Positions 16,499 through 24,369 of a stretch of 64,000 bases of DNA are shown here, piece after piece (the stretch's first letter is position 1; the number at the start of each line of letters is the position of its first letter). This DNA is from Bacillus sp. CH30_1T (GTDB lineage Bacteria > Bacillota > Bacilli > Bacillales > Bacillaceae_B), in NCBI RefSeq assembly GCF_008364765.1, contig NZ_VTUY01000001.1, positions 559,526 to 623,525 of the forward strand, given 5' to 3'. A model generated the notes under the pieces. The model searched no databases and had not been told where the DNA came from. It saw nothing but the letters and a program-made list of their open reading frames with translations. The translations under genes were made by a program, and so were the position numbers.

Positions 16499-18055
16499 TT
16501 AGAATAATTTCGTTGTCCAGTTTTCACAGTTCCATACTTCTGTCGCTACATCTTGATAGAATTCAGGTTCGTGGCTGATTAGAAGAACGGTGCCTCTGTA
16601 TTCTTTAAGGGCCCGTTTCAATTCTTCTTTTGCCTCAACGTCCAAGTGGTTGGTAGGTTCGTCGAATACAAGGACGTTCGATTCTTTGTTCATCAATTTA
16701 CATAGGCGGACCTTCGCTTTTTCTCCACCGCTCAGCACTTCTGCCTTGCTTTCGATATGCTTTGTCGTCAGGCCGCATTTCGCCAGGGCAGCACGCACTT
16801 CTGCTTGATTGAAGGATGGGAACTCATTCCACACCTCTTCAATACACGTGTTATTATTTTTTGTCTTGATTTCCTGTTCAAAATAACCGATATGAAGATA
16901 GTCTCCCAGCTCCACTGAACCTGAAATGGGTTTGATTTCTCCCAATATACTTCGTAGTAGAGTCGTCTTCCCGATACCGTTTGCTCCAGATAGAGCAATC
17001 TTCTGACCACGTTCCATCTTGAGATTGAGTGGTTTGGACAATGGTTCCTCATAACCGATCACAAGATCCTTCGTTTCAAAAATGACCCTGCCTGCGGTTC
17101 TTGCCTGTTTGAAATGAAACTCAGGCTTCGGCTTTTCGGCAGCCAGTTCAATCATGTCCATCTTATCCAGCTTCTTCTGACGGGACATCGCCATGTTTCG
17201 AGTCGATACTCTCGCTTTGTTACGGGCAACGAAATCCTTCAATTCGGAAATTTCCTGCTGCTGTCTCTTGAAAGCTGACTCAAGTTGCTGCTTTTTCATT
17301 TCATGGACGCGTTTGAATTCATGGTAATCTCCCGCATAGCGATTCAGCTCTTGATTTTCCATATGATAAATAAGATTAATGACACTATTTAAGAATGGAA
17401 TATCATGTGAGATCAGGATAAACGCATTTTCATATTCCTGCAGATAGCGCCTCAACCAATTGATATGCTGTTCATCGAGATAGTTGGTCGGCTCATCGAG
17501 TAATAGAATTTCCGGTTTTTCCAGTAATAACTTAGCCAGTAAGACTTTCGTTCTTTGTCCTCCACTTAAATCGTGAACATCCTTATCCAAGCCAATATCA
17601 TCTAATCCCAGACCTCGTCCAATTTCTTCTACCTTTGCGTCAATAATATAAAAATCATTATTCGTAAGGGCGTCTTGAAGAGTCCCGGTTTCTTCCAGCA
17701 ATCCTTCCAACTCTTCTGAAGATGCCTCTCCCATTTTTGCAAATAACTCATTCATTTCAGTTTCCATGTCAAACAGGTATTGAAAGGCTGTTTTCAACAC
17801 ATCCCGAATCGTCATTCCCTGCTTCAGCTGCGCATGCTGATCTAAGTAACCGATACGGATCCGCTTCGCCCATTCCACTTTTCCTTCATCGGGCTCAAGC
17901 TTTCCTGTAATGATATTCATAAATGTAGATTTTCCTTCTCCATTGGCACCGATCAAGCCGATATGCTCACCCTTTAACAAACGGAAAGAAACGTCATTAA
18001 AAATCGCACGGTCTCCGAAACCGTGAGTCAAATTTTGAACTGATAATAAACTCAT
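16499..18055 (-). CDS. ABC-F family ATPase (YkpA/YbiT-like)
   Basis: A 518-residue soluble protein with two ABC ATPase domains and no membrane segment. The first has Walker A GANGEGKST (about 36-44), signature LSGGQ and DEPTNYLD; the second has GANGIGKTT, LSGGEK and DEPTNHLD. Between them lies the charged linker (about 235-300) typical of ABC-F proteins, which act on the ribosome (translation factors or antibiotic protection) and not as transporters. Domain order and length match the YkpA/YbiT group. The start follows AAAGGTG. It stands as a single gene. Confidence 0.9.
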   Translation of the reverse strand: MSLLSVQNLTHGFGDRAIFNDVSFRLLKGEHIGLIGANGEGKSTFMNIITGKLEPDEGKVEWAKRIRIGYLDQHAQLKQGMTIRDVLKTAFQYLFDMETEMNELFAKMGEASSEELEGLLEETGTLQDALTNNDFYIIDAKVEEIGRGLGLDDIGLDKDVHDLSGGQRTKVLLAKLLLEKPEILLLDEPTNYLDEQHINWLRRYLQEYENAFILISHDIPFLNSVINLIYHMENQELNRYAGDYHEFKRVHEMKKQQLESAFKRQQQEISELKDFVARNKARVSTRNMAMSRQKKLDKMDMIELAAEKPKPEFHFKQARTAGRVIFETKDLVIGYEEPLSKPLNLKMERGQKIALSGANGIGKTTLLRSILGEIKPISGSVELGDYLHIGYFEQEIKTKNNNTCIEEVWNEFPSFNQAEVRAALAKCGLTTKHIESKAEVLSGGEKAKVRLCKLMNKESNVLVFDEPTNHLDVEAKEELKRALKEYRGTVLLISHEPEFYQDVATEVWNCENWTTKLF

Positions 18056-18158
18056 ATTGTAAACACCTTTTCTTTATATACTAAAATTCGCTCCCTTTAT
18101 TATAAGGGTCATAACGCTTAGAAGATAGAGGGAAATAAGCTGGTGTTTTTTTCTTCCT

Positions 18159-19274
18159 TTACTCGATGGCACCTGCTACATCATAGTCAGCAGGATCCAG
18201 TTCAGTAGGTTCACCGAGTGCAAGCTTCGCAAGCTCAGAACCAAGATATGGGCCGACCGTCAGTCCGGAGGCTCCAAGTCCATTCCCTACCAGCACCCCG
18301 GGAAGTCCGGGTATCTCTCCGAACACGGGGAGAAAACCCGGAGTGAATGGGCGAAACCCCACCCTCGTTTCAACCACTGTACTGTCATGGATGCCAGGTG
18401 CCACTTCCATTGCTTTGTGAAGGACTTCATGCAAACCACCTGCTGTCACCCGACAGTCGAACCCCATATCATTTTCATGTGTGGCTCCTGCTACGACTCT
18501 TCCCTCAGGAAAAGCAAGAAGGTATTGGTCATTCGGCGGCATGACGACAGGCCACTCACTCGTTTCTTCTCCCTTTACCTCTAAATGAAGAATTTGCGCT
18601 TTTTGGGAAGATACCATAAAGGTTATTCCCAACGGTTCAAAAAGTTCCTTCGCCCAAACACCTGCCGTGACAATCACTTCATCTGCTTCAAGCTTTTCTT
18701 CATCTATTGTGATGCCTGTGATCCTGTTATGTTCTTTCAGAAGATTGGCATCCCCTTGCCGGAATATCGCCCCGTTCTTTTTGGCTCCATTAATAAGTGC
18801 CTGTCGCATCGCTCTTCCATCAACTCGTGCAGCCCCACTTACATGAACAGCTTGATATTCCTCGGATAGAAGGGGGAAATGTTGACGTGTTTCCTTAGAC
18901 GAAAGAATAGTGAGTTCACCGATTTCAGGTGTATCCTCCCGGCGTTTTTCCGCTCTCTCCACCATTTTTCGAAGCTTATTTTCATCGGTATGAAGGCTGA
19001 TCGCCCCTACACGCTTATACCCTGTTTCTGTTTCCCCGTCTGCTTCCAGCTGTTGAATGATGCCCGGATAATACTTCGCCCCACCTTTGGCAAGTCGATA
19101 CCACACTTTATTCCGACGTTGTGAAAGCCACGGACAGACAATCCCCGCTGCGGCATCGGTTGCTTGTCCAGGGTCTTGACGGTCAACTATTGTTACGTGC
19201 GCTCCGGCCTTAGCAAGATGGTAAGCCGTAGAAGCCCCAAGAATTCCTGCTCCGACAACAATATATGATTTCAT
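18159..19274 (-). CDS. FAD-dependent oxidoreductase of the DAO family
   Basis: A 371-residue flavoprotein. The N-terminal dinucleotide fold VVGAGILGASTAYHLAKAGAHVT (6-28) binds FAD; VIVTAGVWA (about 198-206) and the C-terminal GNGLGASGLTVGPYLG (about 334-349) are the usual D-amino-acid oxidase/glycine oxidase-type flavin contacts. It probably oxidises an amino acid or N-methylated amine and feeds electrons to the membrane or oxygen. The exact substrate cannot be given. The start follows AAAGGTG. It is a single gene, divergent from the T-box-controlled transporter. Confidence 0.85.
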   Translation of the reverse strand: MKSYIVVGAGILGASTAYHLAKAGAHVTIVDRQDPGQATDAAAGIVCPWLSQRRNKVWYRLAKGGAKYYPGIIQQLEADGETETGYKRVGAISLHTDENKLRKMVERAEKRREDTPEIGELTILSSKETRQHFPLLSEEYQAVHVSGAARVDGRAMRQALINGAKKNGAIFRQGDANLLKEHNRITGITIDEEKLEADEVIVTAGVWAKELFEPLGITFMVSSQKAQILHLEVKGEETSEWPVVMPPNDQYLLAFPEGRVVAGATHENDMGFDCRVTAGGLHEVLHKAMEVAPGIHDSTVVETRVGFRPFTPGFLPVFGEIPGLPGVLVGNGLGASGLTVGPYLGSELAKLALGEPTELDPADYDVAGAIE

Positions 19275-19371
19275 TTAAACACCTTTTCATTTCGTTTTTT
19301 CTTTATTTTACTTGAGAAGAAAGGGGAACTCAATGGAGATACGGTTTTCAAGGAGTGTGAGCTTGTTTTAT

Positions 19372-19397
19372 CAGGTACAATTTGGCCATTGTACCTG
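19372..19397. repeat. Perfect 10-base inverted repeat
   Basis: CAGGTACAAT (19372-19381) and ATTGTACCTG (19388-19397) flank six bases in the gap between the FAD oxidoreductase and the T-box leader. No T run follows, so it is not a standard terminator. It overlaps a small leftward open frame (19348-19434). Confidence 0.5.
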
Positions 19398-19472
19398 GTA
19401 ATACTAACATCATGACAACACCAAATACCACCATCAATTCCAGACAATTCTCACTACTTTTTTCGAAATAGA

Positions 19473-19501
19473 TTGACAAGTTGTTTTGATTCATGATAAA
19501 A
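19473..19501 (+). promoter_or_regulatory. Promoter of the T-box/transporter transcript
   Basis: A consensus -35 TTGACA (19473-19478) is followed after 16 bases by GATAAA (19495-19500), a weaker -10. It lies about 25 bases upstream of the T-box stem I. Confidence 0.55.
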
Positions 19502-19524
19502 ATTGTATAACCTAATATTGAATA

Positions 19525-19750
19525 AGCTTTGATGGAAACAAGTAGCGAACATTTCCCTGTTAAAGAGAGCCGGTGGTTGGTGTGAACCGGTACAAAGATG
19601 ATTGGTGAATTTCGATTCCGGAGCTTCTTTTGACGAGATCAAAAGACGGTTAAGGCCGTTATGTGTGAAGAGTGATGAGAAACGTTTCTCATAACTAGGG
19701 TGGTACCGCGATATCCAAATCGTCCCTACGATATGTAGGGGCGATTTTTT
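19525..19750 (+). promoter_or_regulatory. T-box leader (tRNA-sensing riboswitch), specifier reads as Phe
   Basis: The leader carries the T-box sequence AGGGTGGTACCGCG (19697-19710), stem I with AGAGAGCCGGTGGTTGGTG (19565-19583) and the closing GGAGCTT, a stem II (CTTTTGA/TCAAAAG at 19627-19645), and a terminator stem AAATCGTCCCTAC/GTAGGGGCGATTT (19717-19747) with T run. After GAA (19607-19609) the specifier position reads TTT or TTC, both phenylalanine codons. Uncharged tRNA-Phe would therefore favour antitermination and expression of the transporter. The T-box call is firm; the amino acid rests on reading the specifier by eye. Confidence 0.9.
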
Positions 19751-19814
19751 TATGTTGTTTGGCATCGGCCCCCCACACGTCAATAATAAACAAAAAATAG
19801 AAAGGAGAATGAGA

Positions 19815-21158
19815 ATGAGTCAACGCGAACAATGGTCATCAAAGATTGGCTTTATATTAGCGGCAGCAGGGTCTGCGATTGGATTGGGGGCAATTTGGAA
19901 ATTCCCTTATATCGCTGGTCAAAATGGAGGTGGAGCATTCTTCCTGATCTTCATTCTATTTACTTTATTACTCGGACTTCCATTACTACTGGCTGAATTC
20001 TCCATCGGACGGACAGCCGGGAGCAATGCCGTTGATTCGTATCGAAAAATCGCCCCCGGTACGCGCTGGCACTGGGTCGGGATTCTTGGGATGATTACAT
20101 CCTTTATCTTACTTTCCTTCTATAGCGTGATCGGGGGATGGATTGTTGTTTATTTATTTAAAGCCATTACGGGTCAATTGAATAATCTTTCCTCGGATCA
20201 ATATGCAGAAGTATTTGGTGCAACGATATCAAATCCTGTAACCAGTGTGTTCGTTCAATTCCTTTTCATCTTGATGACTATCCTTGTGGTTGCTAAAGGG
20301 GTTCAAAAAGGTATTGAATTGGCAAGTAAAATCATGATGCCGGCATTATTTATTTTATTCTTTCTTTTGGTCTTTCGAGCAGTAACCCTTGATAATGCCA
20401 TGGAAGGAATCACATTCCTGTTGCAACCTGATTTTTCAAAGGTGACATCACAAACGATATTAGAAGCGATGGGACAGTCGTTCTTCACGCTAAGTGTGGG
20501 TGTATCGGTGATGGTGACATATAGTTCTTACCTGCCGAAAACACAGAGCCTGCCAAGATCAGCAATATCCATTGTAGCTATGAATATCTTCATCGTACTG
20601 TTAGCAGGCTTGGCCATTTTCCCGGCAGTCTTTGCCTTTGATTTAGAACCTGGGGCGGGCCCGGTACTACTGTTTAATGTTTTACCAACCGTGTTCAGTC
20701 AACTTCCTTTTGGGATGTTCTTCTTTATTGCATTCCTTGTCCTGTTCTTGTTCGCTGCATTAACATCTGCATTCTCCATGCTCGAAATCATTGTTTCGGT
20801 CATTTCAAAAGGAGAACCTGAGAATCGCAAGAAATGGTCTTGGATCATCGGGCTTGCCATCTTTGTTTTCGGTATTCCATCGGCATTATCATTTGGGATA
20901 CTTGGGGATATCACTCTATTCGATAAGACCATTTTCGACTTGGCTGATTTCGCTGTCAGCAATGTGCTGCTTCCGATTGGAGCACTGCTTATTGCATTGT
21001 TCGTACCTATGAAAATGAAGAAAACTGCACTTTACGAAGAGTTGAAGCAAGGAAGTGGATTGAAGCGGGGATTATTCGAAACCTGGTTCTTCCTGATCCG
21101 ATATGTGGCTCCGTTGCTAATCGTTATTGTAATGCTTGATGTATTGGGTCTATTCTAA
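19815..21158 (+). CDS. Sodium-dependent amino-acid transporter (NSS/SNF family)
   Basis: A 447-residue neurotransmitter:sodium symporter homologue with about 11-12 membrane segments. The first segment has the family's sodium and substrate site [20 protein letters not shown] (12-31), followed by [10 protein letters not shown] and the [12 protein letters not shown] signature. The ATG at 19815 is chosen because AAAGGAG lies at ideal spacing; an ATG six bases earlier is too close. The T-box leader points to uptake of an amino acid, most likely phenylalanine or an aromatic amino acid. A terminator follows, so it is a single-gene unit. Confidence 0.92.
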   Translation: MSQREQWSSKIGFILAAAGSAIGLGAIWKFPYIAGQNGGGAFFLIFILFTLLLGLPLLLAEFSIGRTAGSNAVDSYRKIAPGTRWHWVGILGMITSFILLSFYSVIGGWIVVYLFKAITGQLNNLSSDQYAEVFGATISNPVTSVFVQFLFILMTILVVAKGVQKGIELASKIMMPALFILFFLLVFRAVTLDNAMEGITFLLQPDFSKVTSQTILEAMGQSFFTLSVGVSVMVTYSSYLPKTQSLPRSAISIVAMNIFIVLLAGLAIFPAVFAFDLEPGAGPVLLFNVLPTVFSQLPFGMFFFIAFLVLFLFAALTSAFSMLEIIVSVISKGEPENRKKWSWIIGLAIFVFGIPSALSFGILGDITLFDKTIFDLADFAVSNVLLPIGALLIALFVPMKMKKTALYEELKQGSGLKRGLFETWFFLIRYVAPLLIVIVMLDVLGLF

Positions 21159-21164
21159 GAAGAT

Positions 21165-21203
21165 AAAAAAGGGTTGACCTGTCTATAAGGTCGACCCTTT
21201 TTT
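21165..21203. terminator. Bidirectional terminator
   Basis: AAAAAAGGGTTGACCT (21165-21180) pairs, with one G-U, to AGGTCGACCCTTTTTT (21188-21203), between the transporter and the convergent superoxide dismutase gene. Confidence 0.88.
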
Positions 21204-21205
21204 CA

Positions 21206-21727
21206 TTAGACCCCATATCCCATAACAATTCCGCATGCGAGCCGTTTACCTGCATCTCCTGAGGGTTGTGACCTGTAGTCATCCGGGCTTTGGTGGATGA
21301 TGACCCCTTTGCCTATGACATCTTGCACTTTGAATTTATTCGTAAAAAACGACATTTTAGCGTATCCGTCATTTGAGAATAATACAGGGAAATCACCCGC
21401 GTGATTACCATGAGGCTGATTGGTCGGATTCCAATGTCCCCCGGCAGAAGAGAAAGGTTCCTTTGGATCGCCTACTTCACAGACTCCCTTTTCATGTATG
21501 TGAAATCCATGAGGACCGATCGGATTTTGATCACCTTTTCCTTCCTTATATGATGGTAAACCTGTTACCTCTGCATATACTTCCACCCCATTTTGCACTT
21601 CCCGAAAAAAAACATACCCTTGCAATCCTGGTGCTAATGGACCTCCCTGTATTTGAGCGAAGGCCATGCTTGGAGCGTTTCGATAATACGAATAACCAGG
21701 ATGGCCATATTGATAATAATTCATCAT
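21206..21727 (-). CDS. Cu/Zn superoxide dismutase family protein without export signal
   Basis: A 173-residue protein of the Cu/Zn superoxide dismutase family. All metal ligands seem present: HIH in GFHIHEKG, the bridging His in GGHWNP, His and Asp in PHGNHAGD, and His in IIHQSP; the cysteine pair (VCEVG and LACGIV) and the Arg near the end of the active-site region are also there. This differs from B. subtilis YojM, known to lack copper ligands. The N-terminus is tyrosine-rich (NYYQYGHPGYSYYRN) with no signal peptide or lipobox, which recalls spore-coat proteins. GGAAGGTG supports the ATG at 21725-21727. Confidence 0.88.
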   Translation of the reverse strand: MMNYYQYGHPGYSYYRNAPSMAFAQIQGGPLAPGLQGYVFFREVQNGVEVYAEVTGLPSYKEGKGDQNPIGPHGFHIHEKGVCEVGDPKEPFSSAGGHWNPTNQPHGNHAGDFPVLFSNDGYAKMSFFTNKFKVQDVIGKGVIIHQSPDDYRSQPSGDAGKRLACGIVMGYGV

Positions 21728-21800
21728 TGGTTCACCTTCCTTCAAGACATTTTATGTTGAAAGTCTGGGTGACATGATGAAAAAACCAGAACTTCACTTT

Positions 21801-21876
21801 TTAACCAAACGTTTGTTTAACCTTTGAAAACCTTGTCTACTCAATAGTTCATCCTCTCAGTCAAACGTATGTTTAA
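21801..21876. promoter_or_regulatory. Paired-palindrome regulatory element, copy A
   Basis: Site 1 is TTAACCAAACGTTTGTTTAA (21801-21820), a near-perfect 20-base palindrome; site 2 is TCAAACGTATGTTTAA (21861-21876). ACCTTGTC lies between them (21830-21837). Copy B at 46967-47036 has the same parts, with an identical 29-base distance from ACCTTGTC to the centre of site 2. This region (21728-22102) lies upstream of the superoxide dismutase gene on one side and isp on the other, so it could serve either. A TetR-type regulator is a plausible binder. Confidence 0.6.
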
Positions 21877-22102
21877 ATTTCCGCTGACACATTAATCGCT
21901 ACGTTGGAGGTTCTCACTCATTCTTCCATTGAATACTCCCTTGGAATTTTCAAAAATCCCCTCCCCTATGCTTAAATAGGTGAAAATATGATTGGTTTTA
22001 TTTCCCTACTACTATTATCACTTTTCATTTTGTCCAAAAAATGTTATATTTTCAGAAACTTCAGAGTTTTTACTACACATTACCATTTTAGGAGGGATTG
22101 AT

Positions 22103-23065
22103 ATGCAAGTTGAAATTAGGTTAATTCCATATTTCATGGACGAAATGATTGTTGATGCAAATGAAATTCCTAAAGGTGTTGATTTAATCCAAGCTCCTAG
22201 TATGTGGAAGAATGGGTACAAAGGAAAAGGAACGACAATCGCTGTCCTGGATACAGGCTGCGATATGAACCATCCTGATCTGGCAGGGAAAGTGAAGGGA
22301 TTCCGCAATTTCACCGACGATGATAACGGTGCTGAAGATAACGTTACTGATTATAGCGGACACGGCACCCATGTGGCGGGTACTATTGCTGCAAGTGAAA
22401 ATGGTGATGGGGTTATCGGGGTTGCGCCACTGGCCGATTTATTGGTTATTAAAGTACTGGCAGGCAGCCGCGGGAGTGGAAAATACGATTGGATTGTGAA
22501 CGGCATTCTGTATGCAATCGAACAAAAGGTGGACATCATCTCCATGTCATTGGGTGGCCCCACTGACCACAAGCCTCTGCATGAAGCGATTCAAAAAGCG
22601 GTGGATGCAAATATATCAGTTGTTTGTGCAGCAGGTAACGAAGGTGACTCGAACAGCAGCACCGATGAGTTTTCTTTTCCCGCTTGTTACAATGAAGTGA
22701 TTTCTGTAGGAGCCATCGACCTTCAAAGAAAATCTTCTTACTTTACGAATTCCAATAATGAAGTTGACTTGGTGGCACCGGGTGAACAAATTTTGTCTAC
22801 CATTCCTGGTGAAAAATACGCTAAGCTCAGCGGTACCTCCATGTCGGCTCCACACGTGTCCGGAGCATTAGCCCTCATCAAAGAATTTGAGCAAGTATCT
22901 TTTGACCGTAGACTTTCAGAAACCGAAGTGTATGCACAACTCATTAAACGCACCGTTCCACTCGGATACCCCAAAACATTGGAAGGAAATGGTCTGTTGT
23001 TTATATCAGCCCCTGACCTACTGAGGGAGCACTTGAGAAACCAGCCGCTTGCTCAGATTGGGTGA
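22103..23065 (+). CDS. isp: Intracellular subtilisin-like serine protease (Isp)
   Basis: A 320-residue subtilase. The catalytic triad is Asp50 in AVLDTGCD, His87 in SGHGTHVAG and Ser about 249 in GTSMSAPHVSG, with the oxyanion Asn in AAGNEG. There is no signal peptide. The short N-terminus MQVEIRLIPY contains the LIPY motif (7-10) that in intracellular subtilisins blocks the active site until it is cleaved. The ATG at 22103 follows TTAGGAGGG; the frame is open further upstream but without such a signal. Family members act in protein turnover during stationary phase and sporulation. A perfect palindromic terminator structure follows. Confidence 0.95.
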   Translation: MQVEIRLIPYFMDEMIVDANEIPKGVDLIQAPSMWKNGYKGKGTTIAVLDTGCDMNHPDLAGKVKGFRNFTDDDNGAEDNVTDYSGHGTHVAGTIAASENGDGVIGVAPLADLLVIKVLAGSRGSGKYDWIVNGILYAIEQKVDIISMSLGGPTDHKPLHEAIQKAVDANISVVCAAGNEGDSNSSTDEFSFPACYNEVISVGAIDLQRKSSYFTNSNNEVDLVAPGEQILSTIPGEKYAKLSGTSMSAPHVSGALALIKEFEQVSFDRRLSETEVYAQLIKRTVPLGYPKTLEGNGLLFISAPDLLREHLRNQPLAQIG

Positions 23066-23082
23066 CGGACATTATACTAGTT

Positions 23083-23223
23083 GATTTTTGGCTCATTTCC
23101 GCCTGATTGGAAAAGAACCCCCGGCATATATGCATATATGCCGGGGGTTCTTTTCACATGCGACCTTTCAGCTTTGCTGAAAGGCGAGTGAAACGGACAC
23201 TTCACTCGAATGAGCCAAAAATC
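23083..23223. repeat. Long inverted repeat enclosing three hairpins
   Basis: GATTTTTGGCTCATTT (23083-23098) and GAATGAGCCAAAAATC (23208-23223) are near-perfect inverted arms. Between them lie a 44-base perfect palindrome (23111-23154), CCTTTCAGC/GCTGAAAGG (23164-23184) and CGAGTGAA/TTCACTCG (23185-23208). The whole could fold into a three-branched structure, in RNA or as extruded DNA. Confidence 0.75.
23111..23154 (+). terminator. 44-base perfect palindrome acting as terminator of isp
   Basis: The arms AAAAGAACCCCCGGC and GCCGGGGGTTCTTTT meet around a central ATATATGCATATAT with no mismatch. The T run suits a rightward terminator; the symmetry allows either direction. Confidence 0.75.
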
Positions 23224-23255
23224 GTGCTCTCTCTTTTCTTATTACTATGCTACTT

Positions 23256-23288
23256 AAAAAGAACAGCCATCAATGACTGTTCTTTTTT
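23256..23288. terminator. Bidirectional terminator next to ykuS
   Basis: AAAAAGAACAG (23256-23266) pairs with CTGTTCTTTTT (23277-23287), immediately after the leftward ykuS gene. Confidence 0.85.
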
Positions 23289-23291
23289 CTA

Positions 23292-23531
23292 CTATTGTAA
23301 TCTGCTCTCAACTTGCTGACATACTTCATCAGCACTTAGGCCACTTGCTTCAATAACGGATCCTTGAGTAGCTACGTTTTGAATCCCCATTACATTAGAA
23401 TCCATCCCTGTCACTACGCAGCAGTCACAGCCGTTTGCGTCTGTTTCCTGTTTTAATTCAACGACGTCATGCCCCTTTTCACGTAAGGCTTGCACGACGT
23501 TTTGTAAGGATTGTTCAACACCAATTCTCAT
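23292..23531 (-). CDS. ykuS: YkuS, UPF0180 family small protein
   Basis: A 79-residue protein that matches B. subtilis YkuS (UPF0180) by its core [20 protein letters not shown] (about 31-50) and the ending [16 protein letters not shown]. The conserved CDCC cluster suggests a metal or redox site, but the function is unknown. The start follows CAGGAGGTG. It is a single gene flanked by terminators. Confidence 0.93.
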   Translation of the reverse strand: MRIGVEQSLQNVVQALREKGHDVVELKQETDANGCDCCVVTGMDSNVMGIQNVATQGSVIEASGLSADEVCQQVESRLQ

Positions 23532-23592
23532 GCCTTTACACCTCCTGGTTCTACATATAGGTTTTTCTTTCGGTGAAAAAGATATTCGTCAT

Positions 23593-23748
23593 TTATTTTT
23601 TATTTACTTGTTTGCCACTTTTTTTCTGACTTTGGCCTTTTGAATTCCCCACCTGAATATCAGATCCGAATTCCACATCATTCTTAGCCTTTTGCTTTGC
23701 CAACTGTTCTGATGTTTGGTCCATACTCTTCTTTCCCTGTTTAGACAT
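23593..23748 (-). CDS. Small lysine/glutamine-rich protein, possible gamma-type spore protein
   Basis: A 51-residue hydrophilic, basic protein starting MSKQGKKSMDQTSEQ and ending KKSGKQVNKK. The segment KNDVEFGSDIQVGN loosely recalls the EFGTEF GPR-protease site of gamma-type small acid-soluble spore proteins, and the composition (Lys, Gln, Ser, Asn) fits that class, but I cannot be sure of the family. The ATG at 23746-23748 follows GGAGGG at good spacing; the open frame continues upstream without such a site. Confidence 0.55.
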   Translation of the reverse strand: MSKQGKKSMDQTSEQLAKQKAKNDVEFGSDIQVGNSKGQSQKKSGKQVNKK

Positions 23749-23895
23749 TCTTATCCCTCCTCTGACTTTTATAGAATTAGAATCCCCATTTCCAGGCAAA
23801 ATATTTGAAGGGCATTCGATTACTTCCAGAATGTTTATTTTTCACTATGCCGGGTAAATACTCTATATAACAATAAATAAAAGGGTGGTATTCAA

Positions 23896-24333
23896 ATGGA
23901 TGACGCAAAATTAAAAGAATTAATTGATGGATTAAATGAAGATTTAGCGAATGAATATGCTGCAGTTATACTTTACACAAACTACGCTGCTGTCGTGAGC
24001 GGCTTATATCGTCAAATCTTAAAGCCTTTCTTCGAAGATGAAATTCCGGATGAACAGGGTCATGCTCTATACTTAGCCGAAAAAATTAAAACATTGGGCG
24101 GAGATCCGACGACCACTCCGGCTGCCGTGAAACAAACAGATAATGTGAAGGAAATGTTAGAGGAAGGCCGTAAAGCTGAAGCTGATACAATTGAACGCTA
24201 TAAGATACGTAAAGAGCAAGCAGAAGAATTGGGTCTCGTCGAACTTAGCATCAAGCTAGATGACATGATTGCAGATGAAACCCATCACCTAGAAGAATTC
24301 GATCGCTTATTAAAGGATCCTTCTTTTAACTAA
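23896..24333 (+). CDS. Ferritin-like (bacterioferritin/Dps-type) di-iron protein
   Basis: A 145-residue four-helix protein. Likely iron ligands occur in LANEYAAVILY (Glu20), DEIPDEQGHALYLAEKI (Glu51 and His54), EADTIERY (about Glu94) and DETHHLEEF (Glu127 and His130). It probably binds or oxidises iron, in storage or in protection from oxidative stress. The start follows AAGGGTGG. It is a single gene followed by a strong terminator. Ligand assignments are by eye. Confidence 0.85.
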   Translation: MDDAKLKELIDGLNEDLANEYAAVILYTNYAAVVSGLYRQILKPFFEDEIPDEQGHALYLAEKIKTLGGDPTTTPAAVKQTDNVKEMLEEGRKAEADTIERYKIRKEQAEELGLVELSIKLDDMIADETHHLEEFDRLLKDPSFN

Positions 24334-24339
24334 TATACG

Positions 24340-24369
24340 AAAAAGACCGCTATATCAGCGGTCTTTTTT
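24340..24369. terminator. Bidirectional terminator
   Basis: AAAAGACCGC and GCGGTCTTTT flank TATATCA between the ferritin-like gene and the convergent helicase gene. Confidence 0.88.
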
